The notes beneath the pieces were generated by a model that saw only the letters and a program-made list of their open reading frames with translations, made no database searches and was not told the origin of the DNA. Made by a program: the position numbers and the translations under genes. 64,000 nucleotides of DNA from Amoebophrya sp. A120 (taxonomy: Eukaryota > Sar > Dinophyceae > Syndiniales > Amoebophryaceae), in assembly GCA_905178155.1 (NCBI GenBank), contig CAJINV010000002.1, forward strand, positions 11,951,327 to 12,015,326, in the 5' to 3' direction. Below are positions 1 through 12,035 of this stretch, piece after piece (the first letter of the stretch is position 1; each line of letters starts with the position of its first letter).

Positions 1-3000
1 ATAGATTCCAGGCCCTGGCTGCCGTTATGGGCCCACTTCCACAACGCCGAAAATTGGATCGAGTCGATACCCCCGTCGTCCGATTCGATCCAAAAATCTG
101 GGCAAAAGTTGAAACATAAACGAGAAAAAGCAGGAGCCGGCGCCTCAGATAGATCCCAGGCTCTGACTGCCGTTATGGGCCCACTTCCACAACGCCGGAA
201 ATTGGACCGAATCGATACCCCCGCCGTCCGATTCGATCCGAAAATCTGGGCAAAAGTTGAAGCAGAAACGAGAAAAAGCAGGAGCCCGCGCGTCAGATAG
301 ATCCCAGGCTCTGGCTGCCCTTATGGGCCCACTTCCGCAACGCCGGAAATTGGATCGAATCGATACCCCCGGCGTCCGATTCGCTCCAAAAATCTGGGCA
401 AAAGTTGAAACATAAGCGCGAAAAAGCAGGAGCCGGCTCTGCAGACAGATTCCAGGCTCTGACTGCCGTTATGGGCCCACTTCGTTCCACAACGCCGGAA
501 ATTGGATCGAATCGATACCCCCGGCGTCCGATTCAGTCCATTCACCAACGCGAAAAAGCAGGAGCCGGCGCTTCGGATAGATTCCAGGCTCTGGCTGCCC
601 TTATGGGCCCACTTTCACAACGCCGAGAATTGGATCGAATCGATACCCCCCTTCGTCCGATTCGATCCGAGAATCTGGGCAAAAGTTGAAACAGAAACGC
701 GAAAAAGCAGGGGCCGGCGCTGCAGATAGCACCCAGGCTCTGACTGCCGTCATGGGCCCACTTCCACAACGCCGCGAATTGGATCGAATCGATACCCCCG
801 CCGTCCGATTCGATCCAAAAATCTGGGCAAAAGTTGAAACATAAACAAGAAAAAGCAGGCGCCGGCGCTTCAGATAGATTCCAGGCTCTGACTGCCGTTA
901 TGGGCCCACTTCCACAACCAACGCCGGAAATTGGATCGAATCGATACCCCCGCCGTCCGATTCGATCCGAAAATATGGGCAAAAGTTAAAACAGAAACGA
1001 GAAAAAGCAGGAGCCCGCGCGTCAGATAGATTCCGGGCTCTGGCTGCCCTTATGGGCCAATTTCCGCAACGCCGGAAATTGGATCGAATCGGAATCGATA
1101 CCCCCGGCATCCGATTCGCTCCAAAAATCTGGGCAAAAGTTGAAAGAGAAACGCGAAAAAGCAGGCGCCGGCGCTGCAGATAGATTCCAGGCAATGACTG
1201 CCGTTATGGGCCCACTTCCACAACGCCGAAAATTGGATCGAGTCGATACCCCCGTCGTCCGATTCGATCCAAAAATCTGGGCAAAAGTTGAAACAGAAAC
1301 GCGAAAAAGCAGGAGCCGGCGCTGCAGATAGATTCCAGGCTCTGACTGCCGTTATGGGCCCACTTCCACAACGCCGGAAATTGGATCGAATCGATACCCC
1401 CGTCGTCCGATTCGATCCGAAAATCTGGGCAAAAGTTGAAACAGAAACGAGAAAAAGCAGGAGCCCGCGCTTCAGATAGATTCCAGGCTCTGGCTGCCCT
1501 TATGGGCCCACTTCCGCAACGCCGGAAATTGGATCGAATCGATACCCCCGGCGTCCGATTCGATCCAAAAATCTGGGCAAAAGTTGAAACAGAAACGAGA
1601 AAAAGCAGGAGCCCGCGCCTCAGATAGATCCCAGGCTCTGACTGCCCTTATGGGCCCACTTCCGCAACGCCGGAAATTGGATCGAATCGATACCCCCGGC
1701 GTCCGATTCGATCCAAAAATCTGGGCAAAAGTTGAAACAGAAACGCGAAAAAGCAGGAGCCGGCGCTGCAGACAGATTTCAGGCACTGACTGCCGTTATG
1801 GGCCCACTTTCACAACGCCGGAAATTGGATCGAATCAATAGAATACCCCCGTCGTCCGATTCGGTGCAGAAACCTGGGCAAAAGTTGAAACAGAAACGAG
1901 AAAAAGCAGGAGCCGGCGCCCCAGATAGATTCCAGGCTCTGACTGCCGTTATGGGCCCACTTCCACAACGCCGGAAATTGGACCGAATCGAGACCCCCGG
2001 CGTCCGATTCGATCCAAAAAGCTTGGCAAAAGTGGAAACAGAAACGAGAAAAAGCTGGAGCCCGCGCGTCAGATAGATTCCAGGCTCTGGCTGCCGTTAT
2101 GGGCCCACTTCGTTCGTTCCACCGCGCCGAAAATTGGATCGAATCGAAACCCCCGCCGTCCGATTCGATCCAAAAAGCTGGGCAAAAGTGGAAACAGAAA
2201 CGAGAAAAAGCAGGAGCCCGCACTTGCGATTGATTCCAGGTTCTGGCTGCCCTTATGGGCCCACTTCCGCAACGCCGCAAATTGGATCGAGTCGATACCC
2301 CCGTCGTCCGATTCGATCCAAAAATAAAATCTGGGCAAAAGTTGAAACAGAAACGAGAAAAAGCAGGCGCCGGCGCTTCAGATAGATTCCAGGCTCTGAC
2401 TGCCGTTTTGGGCCCACTTCCACAACGCCGGGAGTTGAAGCGAATCGCTACCCCCGTCGTCCGATTCGATCAAAAAACCTGGGCAAAAGTTGAAACAGAA
2501 ATGAGAAAAAGCAGGAGCCGGCGCGTCAGATAGATTCCAGGCGCTTGCTGCCGTTATGGGCCCACTTCCACAACCCCGAAAATTGGACCGAGCCGATACC
2601 CCCGTAGTCCGATTCGATCCAAAAACCTGGGCAAAAGGTGAAACAGAAACGAGAACAAGCCGGATCCCGTGGCTTCAGATAGATTCCAGGCGCTGGCTTC
2701 CGTTATGGGGCCACTTCCACAACGCCGAGAAGTGAATCGCGTCGATACCTCCGTCGTCCGATTCGATCCAAGAACCTGAGCAAAATTTGAAACAGAAACG
2801 GGAAAAAGCAGGAGCCCGCGCGTCAGATAGATGCCAGGCGCGGGCCCCCGTTATGAGGCCACTTCCACAACGCCGAAAATTTGATCGAATCGATACCCCC
2901 GGCGTCCGATTCGATCCAGAAATCTGAGCAAAGGCGCAAACTACAACAACGAGAAAAAGCAGGAGCCCGCGCGTCAGATAGGTGCCAGGCTCTGCCTCCC

Positions 3001-3234
3001 GTTATGGGGCCACTTGCTTCCAAAGCGCCGCAAATTGAATCGAATCGATGCCCCCGCCGCCCGCTTCGATCTAAAGAAAAAACCTGGGCAAAAGCTGAAA
3101 CAGCAACAAGAAAAAGCAGGAGCCCGCGCCTCAGATAGCTTCCAGGCTCTGACTCTCGTTATGGGAAGCACTTCCACAACGCCGGAAATTGGATCGAGTC
3201 GATTCCCTCGGCATCGCATCCGATTCGATCGGCC
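1..3234. repeat. 148-bp tandem satellite array, about 22 copies
   Basis: A unit of about 148 bp repeats head to tail from the window edge. The word 'gggcccactt' or a close variant recurs at about 30, 178, 326, 473, 608, 755, 903 and so on to about 3165. One unit near 537 is shortened by about 13 bp and several carry 2-9 bp insertions. Copies at the left and centre are nearly identical, while those after about 2400 diverge steadily, as expected at the edge of an array. 148 is not a multiple of three, so the short ORFs of about 63 codons that appear in successive copies shift frame from copy to copy. I read the array as non-coding. It continues beyond the left edge of the window. Confidence 0.95.
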
Positions 3235-3636
3235 GCCCCGGGCTCGCTTTCTAGTGTCTGGAAAAGGGGGCCCGACGCGTTGCGAGATTCTCCCGCGCTG
3301 CACCATGGAGGTGCTGCGTGATAGTTCTGAGGCGGGGCGTCCATTTGTAGGCGTGTGAGTGTACTAGTGCAATACTCCGGGCGTGGCTCTGGCTTCGACT
3401 TTGGATTTTGTTTGATGTTACTTGTGGACATAGACTAAGACGCTTGGCCTGCTCGCGCCTCGTCGGTCCTACAACCAGAAGTAGAAGATGGACCATGCTA
3501 CCAAACAACAGGAGCGAAAGAAGTTGCTTTTTTGTACATAGTAAGTAGTCTAGTTGTCGACCCTCCACAACCCTTGCTATTTCCGAGTGTCGTGCCTAAA
3601 CCGTAGCAAGATAGATCCTTGCGTCCAAGATAAAGA

Positions 3637-3659
3637 AAGAGAGAGAGAGAGAGAGAGAT
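3637..3659. repeat. GA dinucleotide microsatellite
   Basis: A short uninterrupted (GA)n run lies between the satellite array and the first ORF. Nothing else is recognisable between 3235 and 3852. Confidence 0.85.
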
Positions 3660-3852
3660 GAGTGCGAAAGTGAATTGCTGAAGTTAAGAAGAAATTGAGG
3701 AAGAAGGGAGCATACTTTTACTGTCTAGTTCATCACCAATCATCTGCGCTCTGTCAGGGCTTGAGTATGATAGGTGGATCGTAGAAGAAGTTGCTACGAT
3801 CCCTAGTATTTCTTGGCTTGATTCTAATCCTAGTCTTTTTTTTATCGACCGT

Positions 3853-4542
3853 ATGTATGATCTTATCGACGGTCGCGACTTCTTCAACAGGTCACGTCAA
3901 GGTCATCGCTTCGTTGCGGACATTCTGCAGAAGCGGGACTCTCTGAATCTGGAACAAGGTCGGAAGGCTGGAGCTGGTGAGACAGCGCTCCTCGACTTCT
4001 GCGACACGATTACCAACAACCTTTTCGCCGTGAACAGACTAGCAACAGCGCTACAACTCAAGACGCGTTTTGTGCAGCCAAGGTTCGCGACGGAGTTTGG
4101 AATCATCGACGGGTTTCTCTTTCGTGGCACGAAGAACGAAACCAAGGACGTTCTGCAAGAGGTGGGCCGCATCATCCGGGCAATGAAAACGCGACTGCAT
4201 CGCGATTTGCGCCCTGTTGCGGACGATCTCCAGCTCATTCGGGACGAATTTGCGAGACATAAACTCCACTGTACCCGCTTCGCGGAAACCATTGACTCTC
4301 TCCGAACGTTGGCGACACGCATCGGTGTCGATCACGACGTCCAGACGCTGGATGACCTCGGCATCCGTCAGGATTTTGAAGATGAGCTGAAGAATTGGAT
4401 CAGCTCGAAACGTCCAAGAATCCCCTGGGAACTGAACTGGTCCGATGTGATGGAGATGTGGAATGTGCAGGAGCTACCGGACGGCGACACACCCGTGAAG
4501 GAATGGGAAGCGAGAGGATTTGATTCCCAGTTGCAGTTCTGA
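3853..4542 (+). CDS. Unassigned protein, 229 aa, possibly a terminal exon
   Basis: This is an open frame of 229 codons ending in TGA, soluble in character, rich in Arg, Asp and Leu and apparently helical, with no membrane segment. I recognise no family. The balanced composition, absence of low complexity and several charged-hydrophobic heptad-like stretches make it look coding. The first ATG is preceded by a T-tract and then ATCGACCGT, so the ORF could also be an exon whose true start lies upstream. No second exon could be tied to it. The flanks on both sides look non-coding. Confidence 0.5.
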   Translation: MYDLIDGRDFFNRSRQGHRFVADILQKRDSLNLEQGRKAGAGETALLDFCDTITNNLFAVNRLATALQLKTRFVQPRFATEFGIIDGFLFRGTKNETKDVLQEVGRIIRAMKTRLHRDLRPVADDLQLIRDEFARHKLHCTRFAETIDSLRTLATRIGVDHDVQTLDDLGIRQDFEDELKNWISSKRPRIPWELNWSDVMEMWNVQELPDGDTPVKEWEARGFDSQLQF

Positions 4543-6273
4543 CCACAGCCCGTTGAACTCTTACGGACGCCTCGGCTAAGGCGGAACGCAGTGAATTTGA
4601 CGAATCTTCAGCGAATGCGAAGGGCCGGCTCTCAATGAGCAGCGAACAATGTCACGAGTGGTTGTTCGGGAAAGAGAAACCGAAGTCGGACAATAGACGC
4701 GATAGCGAGGAATTAAGTGCCCTGTTCTGCACACCCGAGTCGCAGCAGAGATAAACCACAAGCAGAAGTGCGCTTGAATAGAAGTAATTAATATTCTTTC
4801 TTGAGTGAACAAGCGATGGGAATCTGATTCCGAAAAGTCAAAGGGACAACTTTATTTCCCCCAGTCGATTCACTTTCACACAGGAAGAACGATGGCCAAC
4901 ACTAGTAGTGAGAGTCAGAGTGACAATGAATCTCTGTAAAAATGTTGCGCCCCCACTTGAACATCTAGATCTACTCTCGCCTTTCGTCCAGTGGAAATGT
5001 TGAAGCAGAAGCTTTGGGATATTGTGACTCCTGATTCTGATTGTCTCCGGAGCAGGATAGGTGTATTTCTTCGCCCCTACGCCTACATACAAATGAGAGC
5101 TGTGTTGAAGGCATTCGCGAGTCGCGGGAATCGCAAGCAAGTTCTTCTTCGGTGAGAAGGCCGCTCCCGGGGTGCTTTTCATCCTGGCTGCGAGACCAAC
5201 AGATGTGACAGATTGATTGGCGTCGCGACTGTTGTGTTTTGAAGTTGAAGCTGTTCACGAAGTTTACTACGAGGAACGCAAAGGGCCCGCTTACGTAAAC
5301 AATTGCGCGGTCCGCCGCTTGAGAGATGACGATGAGCGCACAGAATCGAAGTATAGTTATACTGTTTTTTGTTCTGTGTTTCATCACATTGCGGAGCGTT
5401 ACCTTCTACATCTGAGGCGCAACTTGAGTTGCTACTCTTCTCTTGTAGTTCCAGTTTTTTTTTTTGAAATGCGCTCGCGTTTTGTTCGCTTTCCCTTTGA
5501 TTACGTGTGCGAGGTGTCAGAAAAAATGCACTGAGCGAAGCAAAACAAGATGCCACTGCGCGAAGTATGTAAGAGCCGAGGGGTCACACGCTAACTACGC
5601 CTGATGATAAATGTAAAACGTCCCGCGTTATACTTATTTATATTTTCGTTTTTTGATAAGCAGAAGCAAGTCTACTTCTAATCAAGGCCAAGCACGCCCG
5701 GCCGCTTCGATACTGTCGTAGACACGACCCCTCCATCGATTGCAAAGTCGCGGTGAGTGGCTCTGAAGCTTTCATCAATCTGCGACTACTTTCGTGTCTT
5801 CTTTTTGAGAGGAAAGCTCGAGGTCGAGATTGTCGGCAGCAAATCTCTCTGGTGCGATCCAATTCGGGAGCGTCGCCCGCCATTCCTCTTTAAGTATTAC
5901 TATTGATGTATTTTGTAACTTCGACGAAGTGATGAGGACTTCCAGTTCCATGACAGGACCTCTTCCCGCTCTTGAAGAACTTCGAAGCCAACTCTACCAC
6001 CACTGATTGAGCTACGTCCTTTACAAGCAGGAAACACAAGGGCCGGACTTAGAGCGGTTTATCTTGTTGTCACTTCGTATGAGCGTAGGAGCACAGAAGT
6101 CTTCGTTTCTTTGCGAGCTCAGGTGTTTTTTCTTCTATATTAAATCTAGTTTTTCTTCAACCTAGTTTTTTCTTCCATATTGATTTCATTTATTTTGTCT
6201 TTGCCTATACGACGAAGGTCAGTAGTCGGTAAGCTAGCAATCGTTGCAATACGGTGCTAGGACGCACACAAGA
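4543..6273. other. Intergenic, nothing recognised
   Basis: About 1.7 kb with only short overlapping ORFs of skewed composition and several T- and A-rich tracts. No RNA gene or repeat was recognised. The last 150 bp before the next gene are T-rich and may hold its promoter or 5' UTR. Confidence 0.5.
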
Positions 6274-9200
6274 ATGTCTGCACGCGCTGACGGGGCTTGT
6301 AGGGGCTTCCCGGGGGTCGGCAACAGCGACGCTGCGCGTTTGTTTGCAGCGCAGTTGAGTCAATATGTAAGGTTTGTAAGCCAAAATCCGCTGATTTTCT
6401 TATGTGTACTCGCTACGATAGTGGTGGACGTAGCAGCCATGTTCACACTGGGTTTCATACTCAGCCGCAGCAAGACATCATACTCAGATGTCTTGCTGCA
6501 GTACAGCGTTGTTGCAGCACTGCTGTTTGACTTCACGAGTGTCGTAATTTTGCGGCCACACTACGTCCGACTGCACTGGCAAGCGATGAGCCACCTGAAA
6601 CCAGACACCGTATCTAGTTTTTTCCATGTTTGATTGTGTTACATGTTCTGAAGCAAGGCACATGCCTCGAGGACGCAGAACCAAGGAAACAAAATGAGTC
6701 GCGCAAGCTGCGGCAAGAGCAGCAAGAAACTACAGCAGTGATTTTTCGTGAAGCATGGAAAAACATGAGAAAAAAAACTACCCCACAGATCTACCACGTG
6801 CGAAAACTCGAGCTGCTTCATGGCATGGCGCAAGGTTTGGTCGGATGCCTTTGTTGTGGCCAGTATTTCCTGCATCTGCAAGAAGCTGGGGGTGACTTGG
6901 CGTTCGGTCCGCAGGTACTATTCATTGTTATGCAGGTAAACCTAGTACGACTACGTCAAGTCTCTTTCGTAGGATAATTGCCTTTCAGAAACTTTGACTC
7001 ACGTACAAAGGACAATTAAGGTCATGATACTCACTCTTTAATACGACATTCTTCAAACGGAGTCCGCGTCAGAACCTCCAAAAGGTTTTTGATTGAGAAG
7101 AAAGCCTCCTGAAGGTTTTTGAGGTATGTGATCTTCTGAAGGTTTATCTGAAGGTCTGCCTTTCGTTCCAAACCTGAAGCCTTCTCAAAGTTGAAGCTCA
7201 AAAATGTCGCTTCTGATCACAAAACTCCGAAGATGTGGCGCAGTCCTTTTGTGACCTTCAGAAGATCAAAAAGCCCTCTGAACACTGAAAGGCTTCTGAA
7301 GGTTGGGACTGCCTCCCAAGAGGGCTACCTATTTTTGTAGCAGAAGCAGCGCCTTTTTTTTTGCGTTTCCATTTTTGCAGGCAGCTGAAGGTCAAAAATA
7401 ACCGTTGCAAGGTCTTCTGAAAGTTGCGCCAGGCCATGACGTAGCAGAACTGCCAAAAGCGGCCACTTTATTTTGGCTGTTTCTGGGCAATTTAGGACAA
7501 GCCAAAAACAGCTACAGTACTTCTGTGATGAAAGCGCGGCTTTCGCTACTTTGACTCTAACCATACCCAAAAGCTATTCAACATAGCAAAAGCTGGAGCT
7601 TTGGTTTCCCTCTATTACTATTTAGCCGGCCTCTTAGCTTTTTCCGCATTCATTCTTGTAGGTCCTCCGAGAGATGATGATGAAGCAACAACTTTAGTAA
7701 AAGGGAGAGAGCCGAGCTGGAGCTGGGAGATGCTTCCAAGTCAAGCATACAGCTTGACCTTAATAGATCTTGATGAAGTAGCCGGAGAGCTATTTTGAAT
7801 AGTTTTCGCGTTTTTTGCGTTCTTATTTTCTATTTCTAATATATGATGAATATAAGCTTGCGAGCCTTCATCTAACGTCGTGACTTTTTTTGCGCTCTAT
7901 CACGAAAAACGGTCCGCAGTTAAAACTGAGTTTTGAAACGACCGGAAGTGTTTCTGCATATTTTCATCCTGGGGAAGTAGTATCAAGTAAATGAAACATA
8001 CCGGGCGGCATGAATTCTCTCACTTTTCGTCTGGAACAGCGACGCGGCGGAGCCGGAAAAAGTGCCGCCGACATGGAGTCGGCCGATTTGGGACGCCCAT
8101 ACAGGGGCGCAAAAACGGGCAGTGAGAGAAAGGAAGCGAATCCGCATTGGTTTGCCTCGCCTTTCCTTTTTGCTCTACAGCTAGCTTTCAAGACAAAAAG
8201 ACGGCCAGAAAAGTTGAAGTCGGCAGCTCTCTTGTTACGCGTGATGAAGCATGCCAAGAGATGCCGTTTCGCGGTTAAGAGCAAAGCCATCGAAGCTAAG
8301 CGTGCCGCGCGATCTTGCCGAAGTAGGGACTGGTCCTGAGTTTTGGGGCTTAGCATGAGGCGTAGGCTTTTGGTTTGGAATGTTTTCCAGAAGCTTCGCA
8401 CGCCACCAGAAACTGAAAGCCAAGCCTCGTGCTGCGGACACATAGCCATAAGATTTTCGGCGCCCCTGGGTGGGGGGGACCCTGGACAGGAGTAGCATTC
8501 GGGAAGGGATTTCGCTTGCCACAGGAGCAAGGCCGCGTACGCGACCGCTACTCGCGAAATTTGATATAGCGCTAATACATGAAGATAGATGTTGTTGTTC
8601 CACTTCCATGTTGTTGTCAAGAAAAACTCGGGTCATAACACATAGCGATAATTTTCACAGGTTCTTTTGCGAGACCTTTGCTTGGTGATGGGTATCGTCA
8701 CCATATTCACACTGCTTCTAGACCTAACCACTGTTGTGTGCAGATTAATTCTGCGTTTCCCCGGCGATCCCGAAGAGGAATTCCTGGCATACCTGAGTGC
8801 AGTGCTTGTTCGGCTTCTGCCGAATCTCTGCTGTCTGGGACTAGTTAGCGTCGCAGCGGCTGCGACGCCAAGTAGTTTGGGCGAGCAAGGTGGTTCGAGA
8901 ACCGGTAGTGCCCAGGCGGCGAAAGTTTTCGTTTTCTTGGTCATTGGGACGCTGTTGGCCGACGGCGTAATGGTACACGTGTTAGCCTCGTCAATATAAT
9001 CAATTTTGATGACCCAACAGACCGCATGCGCATCGATTTTGATACTGCACAACAAGCATGTCACGAACTGGTTGTGGTCTCGTGAAGAAGCACAAGCTTT
9101 GATTTTCGGGCTTTCGTTAATTTTTTTTTCCTGTTGCCAGTTCGATTTCATTTTCGGCACACCTTGGCAATTAAATACGCAGTGGTGCATAGACGAAGAA

Positions 9201-9616
9201 GATGCCTGCCACGGGTTCTACGAGGCCACTTACACTTTGGTGATGAACCATAATTGTTTTTCCCTGTATGATCTTTCTGAGTCGCAACTCTAACCACTCA
9301 TGCCCAGGTGATCAGGAAGACGCATGCCGATTCGGAGTCAGATTGGAACTGGGTTAATACGATGTCCGGTATTTGAATAATTTAGATGGCGTCGTAGGAC
9401 GTAGTAGCACCTTGCGCCTGCCAATTTTTATCTTTATTTTTGACATTTCATCCAGATGATCTGGATCATTTTCCACCAAAATTGTCCTTGAAATCCAGCA
9501 TGCCCTTTCCGAACAACAGCTCACGACCGCCTGCCTCTGTTGCCCAGAAGTGGACCACGACAGAATTGATCGACGACACCGTGGAGAGACATTCCAGTGA
9601 TGCGGCGTTAATATAG
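6274..9616 (+). CDS. Multi-pass membrane protein, six exons, about 416 aa
   Basis: The proposed exons are 6274-6609, 6654-6935, 8661-8972, 9141-9239, 9308-9368 and 9456-9616. All five introns are GT-AG, phases agree at every join, and the total of 1251 nt is an exact multiple of three. Hydrophobic segments lie at about residues 37-62, 70-92, 208-232, 250-272 and 292-310. Two of them share a Leu-rich segment ending D-x-T-x-V-V (FDFTSVV and LDLTTVV), which suggests an internal duplication. The last 100 residues are polar and Ser/Pro-rich. No family is recognised; a channel- or transporter-like role is only a guess. Intron 3 (6936-8660, 1.7 kb) is unusually long and may hide an exon near 7601-7660, where a hydrophobic ORF occurs. 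The introns at 6610 (44 bp) and 8973 carry good pyrimidine tracts or short spacing. Without cDNA the exon set is tentative. Confidence 0.5.
7080..7320. repeat. Cluster of short direct and inverted CTTCTGAAGGT-type motifs in an intron
   Basis: Variants of GAAGGTTTTTGA and CTTCTGAAGGT, in both orientations, recur about ten times in 240 bp inside the long intron of the membrane-protein gene. The copies are imperfect with irregular spacing, so this is a degenerate repeat patch rather than a regular array. Confidence 0.5.
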
Positions 9617-12035
9617 CATGAGATAGCTTTCTACTTGTGAATGAGCTTCAGCCTAGTAGAGCTAAATTTTCTATATCGCTTTCCGCTTTGCAAATTGATA
9701 ACGCTATGTATATCTATATGAAACATTGACTGAGCTAGTTTAACCAAAAACTTCTCCAAACCAATTGAGATTGAAGAAGGTGATTCTGCAAGTGAAATAA
9801 AATTACTTTTGACTTTACGTGGGTCATCATCTTCATCAAGAAGTTTCCTCCACTTATTCTGCTCTTCGGCAAAATTGGCTGTGTCCCAAATGGATGATGT
9901 TGAGCTCCTAATCCGAATCATCCCCGTCGAATTTACCCTGTACTCGAACTGTAGGTTTGAGTTGAACAGACGACCTTTTTTCAGTCATCATTAAATTTGT
10001 CGAGCACCTCTGACTTGTGTGTGTCCGACTGTGAGCTACGATGTATAATACGCATTTTTTTCCTCTTTTCACCTCATGCTATCGGCTACTGTGCACTGAA
10101 CAATGGACACTCACCTACTTATTTTGATTTTGCGTGTGGCGCTATCAAAATCTAATCAATCGCCAGAGTATGATAGCTGCCCGCTTTATTTGATCTCGGC
10201 CGTCCGCTCATTTTATTGTTTTTTGGTAGCAAGCTAATACAGTACCGAACTACAAGAAGCTTGCGCCATATTGTTTTTGTATGATTGCTTACAGCGAGCT
10301 GCTTTTCAATTTGAACTCCAGGTTTAGCGACACAGAACTACTTTTGACTTTAATATGCAGGTAAAGTATTTTCGTGATGATATTTCTTCTCGTGAGCGTC
10401 CTACCGAATGAAGCAAAACTATCTAGTATATATGATTGCGTGCCAGCGCCAGGTGGAGCTCCAGCAAGTGCAATTCGAACTCCAAATGAATTCAAGCTGC
10501 TCCGCGAACTTTGGGCTTGAGCTGAACAGATGATCTTTTTCCAGTCAGCATCATCAAACCTCAAGAATAGATTTTCGCTGCACTTGTTTCCTTTCTATAA
10601 TTTGTATTGTCATCTTACTTATCGCATGATCGATGATCATTGGTCGCTTTTCTTCTCGGCCGTTCGCCTATTTCTTATATGTGTGATTGGTTAGTTTTCA
10701 ATATCTCTATTAGTGTGATTATTGAACACTTTTGAATTTGAGCTCCAGGTTTAGCGACACGGAGGCTTGCAAGTATTTGCCGTGGCTTGCTACAGAAGTC
10801 AAACCAATCCGCTACATATATATATTAAATGAAAAGCAAAAGATGCCAATGCCTTGCTACTTTGTTTTATTTCAAAACCACGCGTGTTCATGTTCTTGTG
10901 CGCCATTTGTGAGAGCACTGACTCGCAAGAAAATACTTGAGAGACTTGACAGCTGTTGCTATCAGTGAGACCGCTGCGCCCATTTCCATTATTCGAGCAA
11001 GAATTCAATGGCTGGAGCCGCAGATCATGATCGATCTGCAACGGGGCGCAGGTTTAGGCCGGTGCTTCAGGCGCCAGTGATGACGTTCGCACTTACCAGC
11101 TGACCACCAGAAAACGTACAAGCGAACACTTGCTCGCTCTTCCTTCTCCTTCTCCTTCGCCCTCTTTAGGTCCCCATGCTCTTCTTCCTCTCTTGAAAAA
11201 TAAAATTATCAGCGATTTAGGTGTGCTTTTATCTATTATTTTTAGTTGTTTTATTATGATTTTATGTTTACTTTGCTATGCTTATTGTTGTATTTCTCCT
11301 CTCTGAATAGTTTGTGCTTGGAGGGTTCATGTTCATCTTCATTTATCATACATGATGACAATTCAGCAGCGCATCGCCATGGTGAGAGTACGCTGGCTGC
11401 ATGGATAGGCATTACTAGAACGTGAATGCCGTGGCAGCGCGGAAGGGGTTGGATGTTGAGAAAATGAATAAAATTCGAATCGAAGGCTCTAAAGTCAGTG
11501 AGCCGAGCCCGAGCTTTGGATCACCTTCGAACGCATTCTTGTGACTGTCTTCGCATTTCGACTTGCATCCAATCCGTGGATGGTTGTGACTGCCATTATT
11601 TGTGTCGATTGATCGTTGGTGTGGACGACATGTTGATATCTTCTGTATTCACTTTCACAGCACTAGGGTTGTCATGATTCGATCCTTTTTTTTTGTTTTG
11701 TTCTTTTCTCTTCTAAAAACGTGAGTGAGTAGAATTAGCGCTTCATAGGTTTCTACAGCTCTAATTCTTCTTGGTAGCCATCGTAGTCGCTTGTTTGTTT
11801 TGTAGCGATTGACAGTATTATCTATGCATTGTGTAGGACATAGACATTGAGTGCAAGACGAGTTAACTAAAGCTTCTAGCTGAATCCAAATCGGGCCAGA
11901 TTGTTCATTCAACCTGGATCTGCAAAGAAGTCAAGTGTTGACGTGTGAGCATGTCGAGGTTCCTGGGGACAGGTTGAGGTCTCGCTCTTGTCTAGCCCTC
12001 TCTTAAGTAGAAGAGCTTGAGTTTGAAATATTCCC
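9617..12035. other. AT-rich intergenic region with diverged dispersed repeats
   Basis: No convincing gene. Segments recur in diverged form. The stretch from about 9948 to 10230 (gtttgagttgaacagacgac onward, ending near a ctcggccgtccg motif) resembles about 10498-10700. The 24-base match beginning ctccaggtttagcgacac occurs near 10316 and again near 10744. A minus-strand ORF at 9631-9921 (96 codons) has fairly natural composition but no supporting context. The region 11130-11170 is pyrimidine-rich. The last 100 bp precede the next gene's ATG. Confidence 0.45.

Noticed and set aside
109-2533. Series of ORFs of about 63 codons in the satellite
   Set aside because: The period of 148 bp shifts frame each copy, and sequence identity is not confined to codon positions, so this is satellite DNA.
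1-3234. CRISPR array
   Set aside because: The whole 148-bp unit repeats, with no unique spacers, and the sequence is eukaryotic.
8010-8339. 109-codon ORF inside the long intron of the membrane-protein gene
   Set aside because: Basic, low-information composition, an equally long antisense ORF, and no splice context linking it to the gene.
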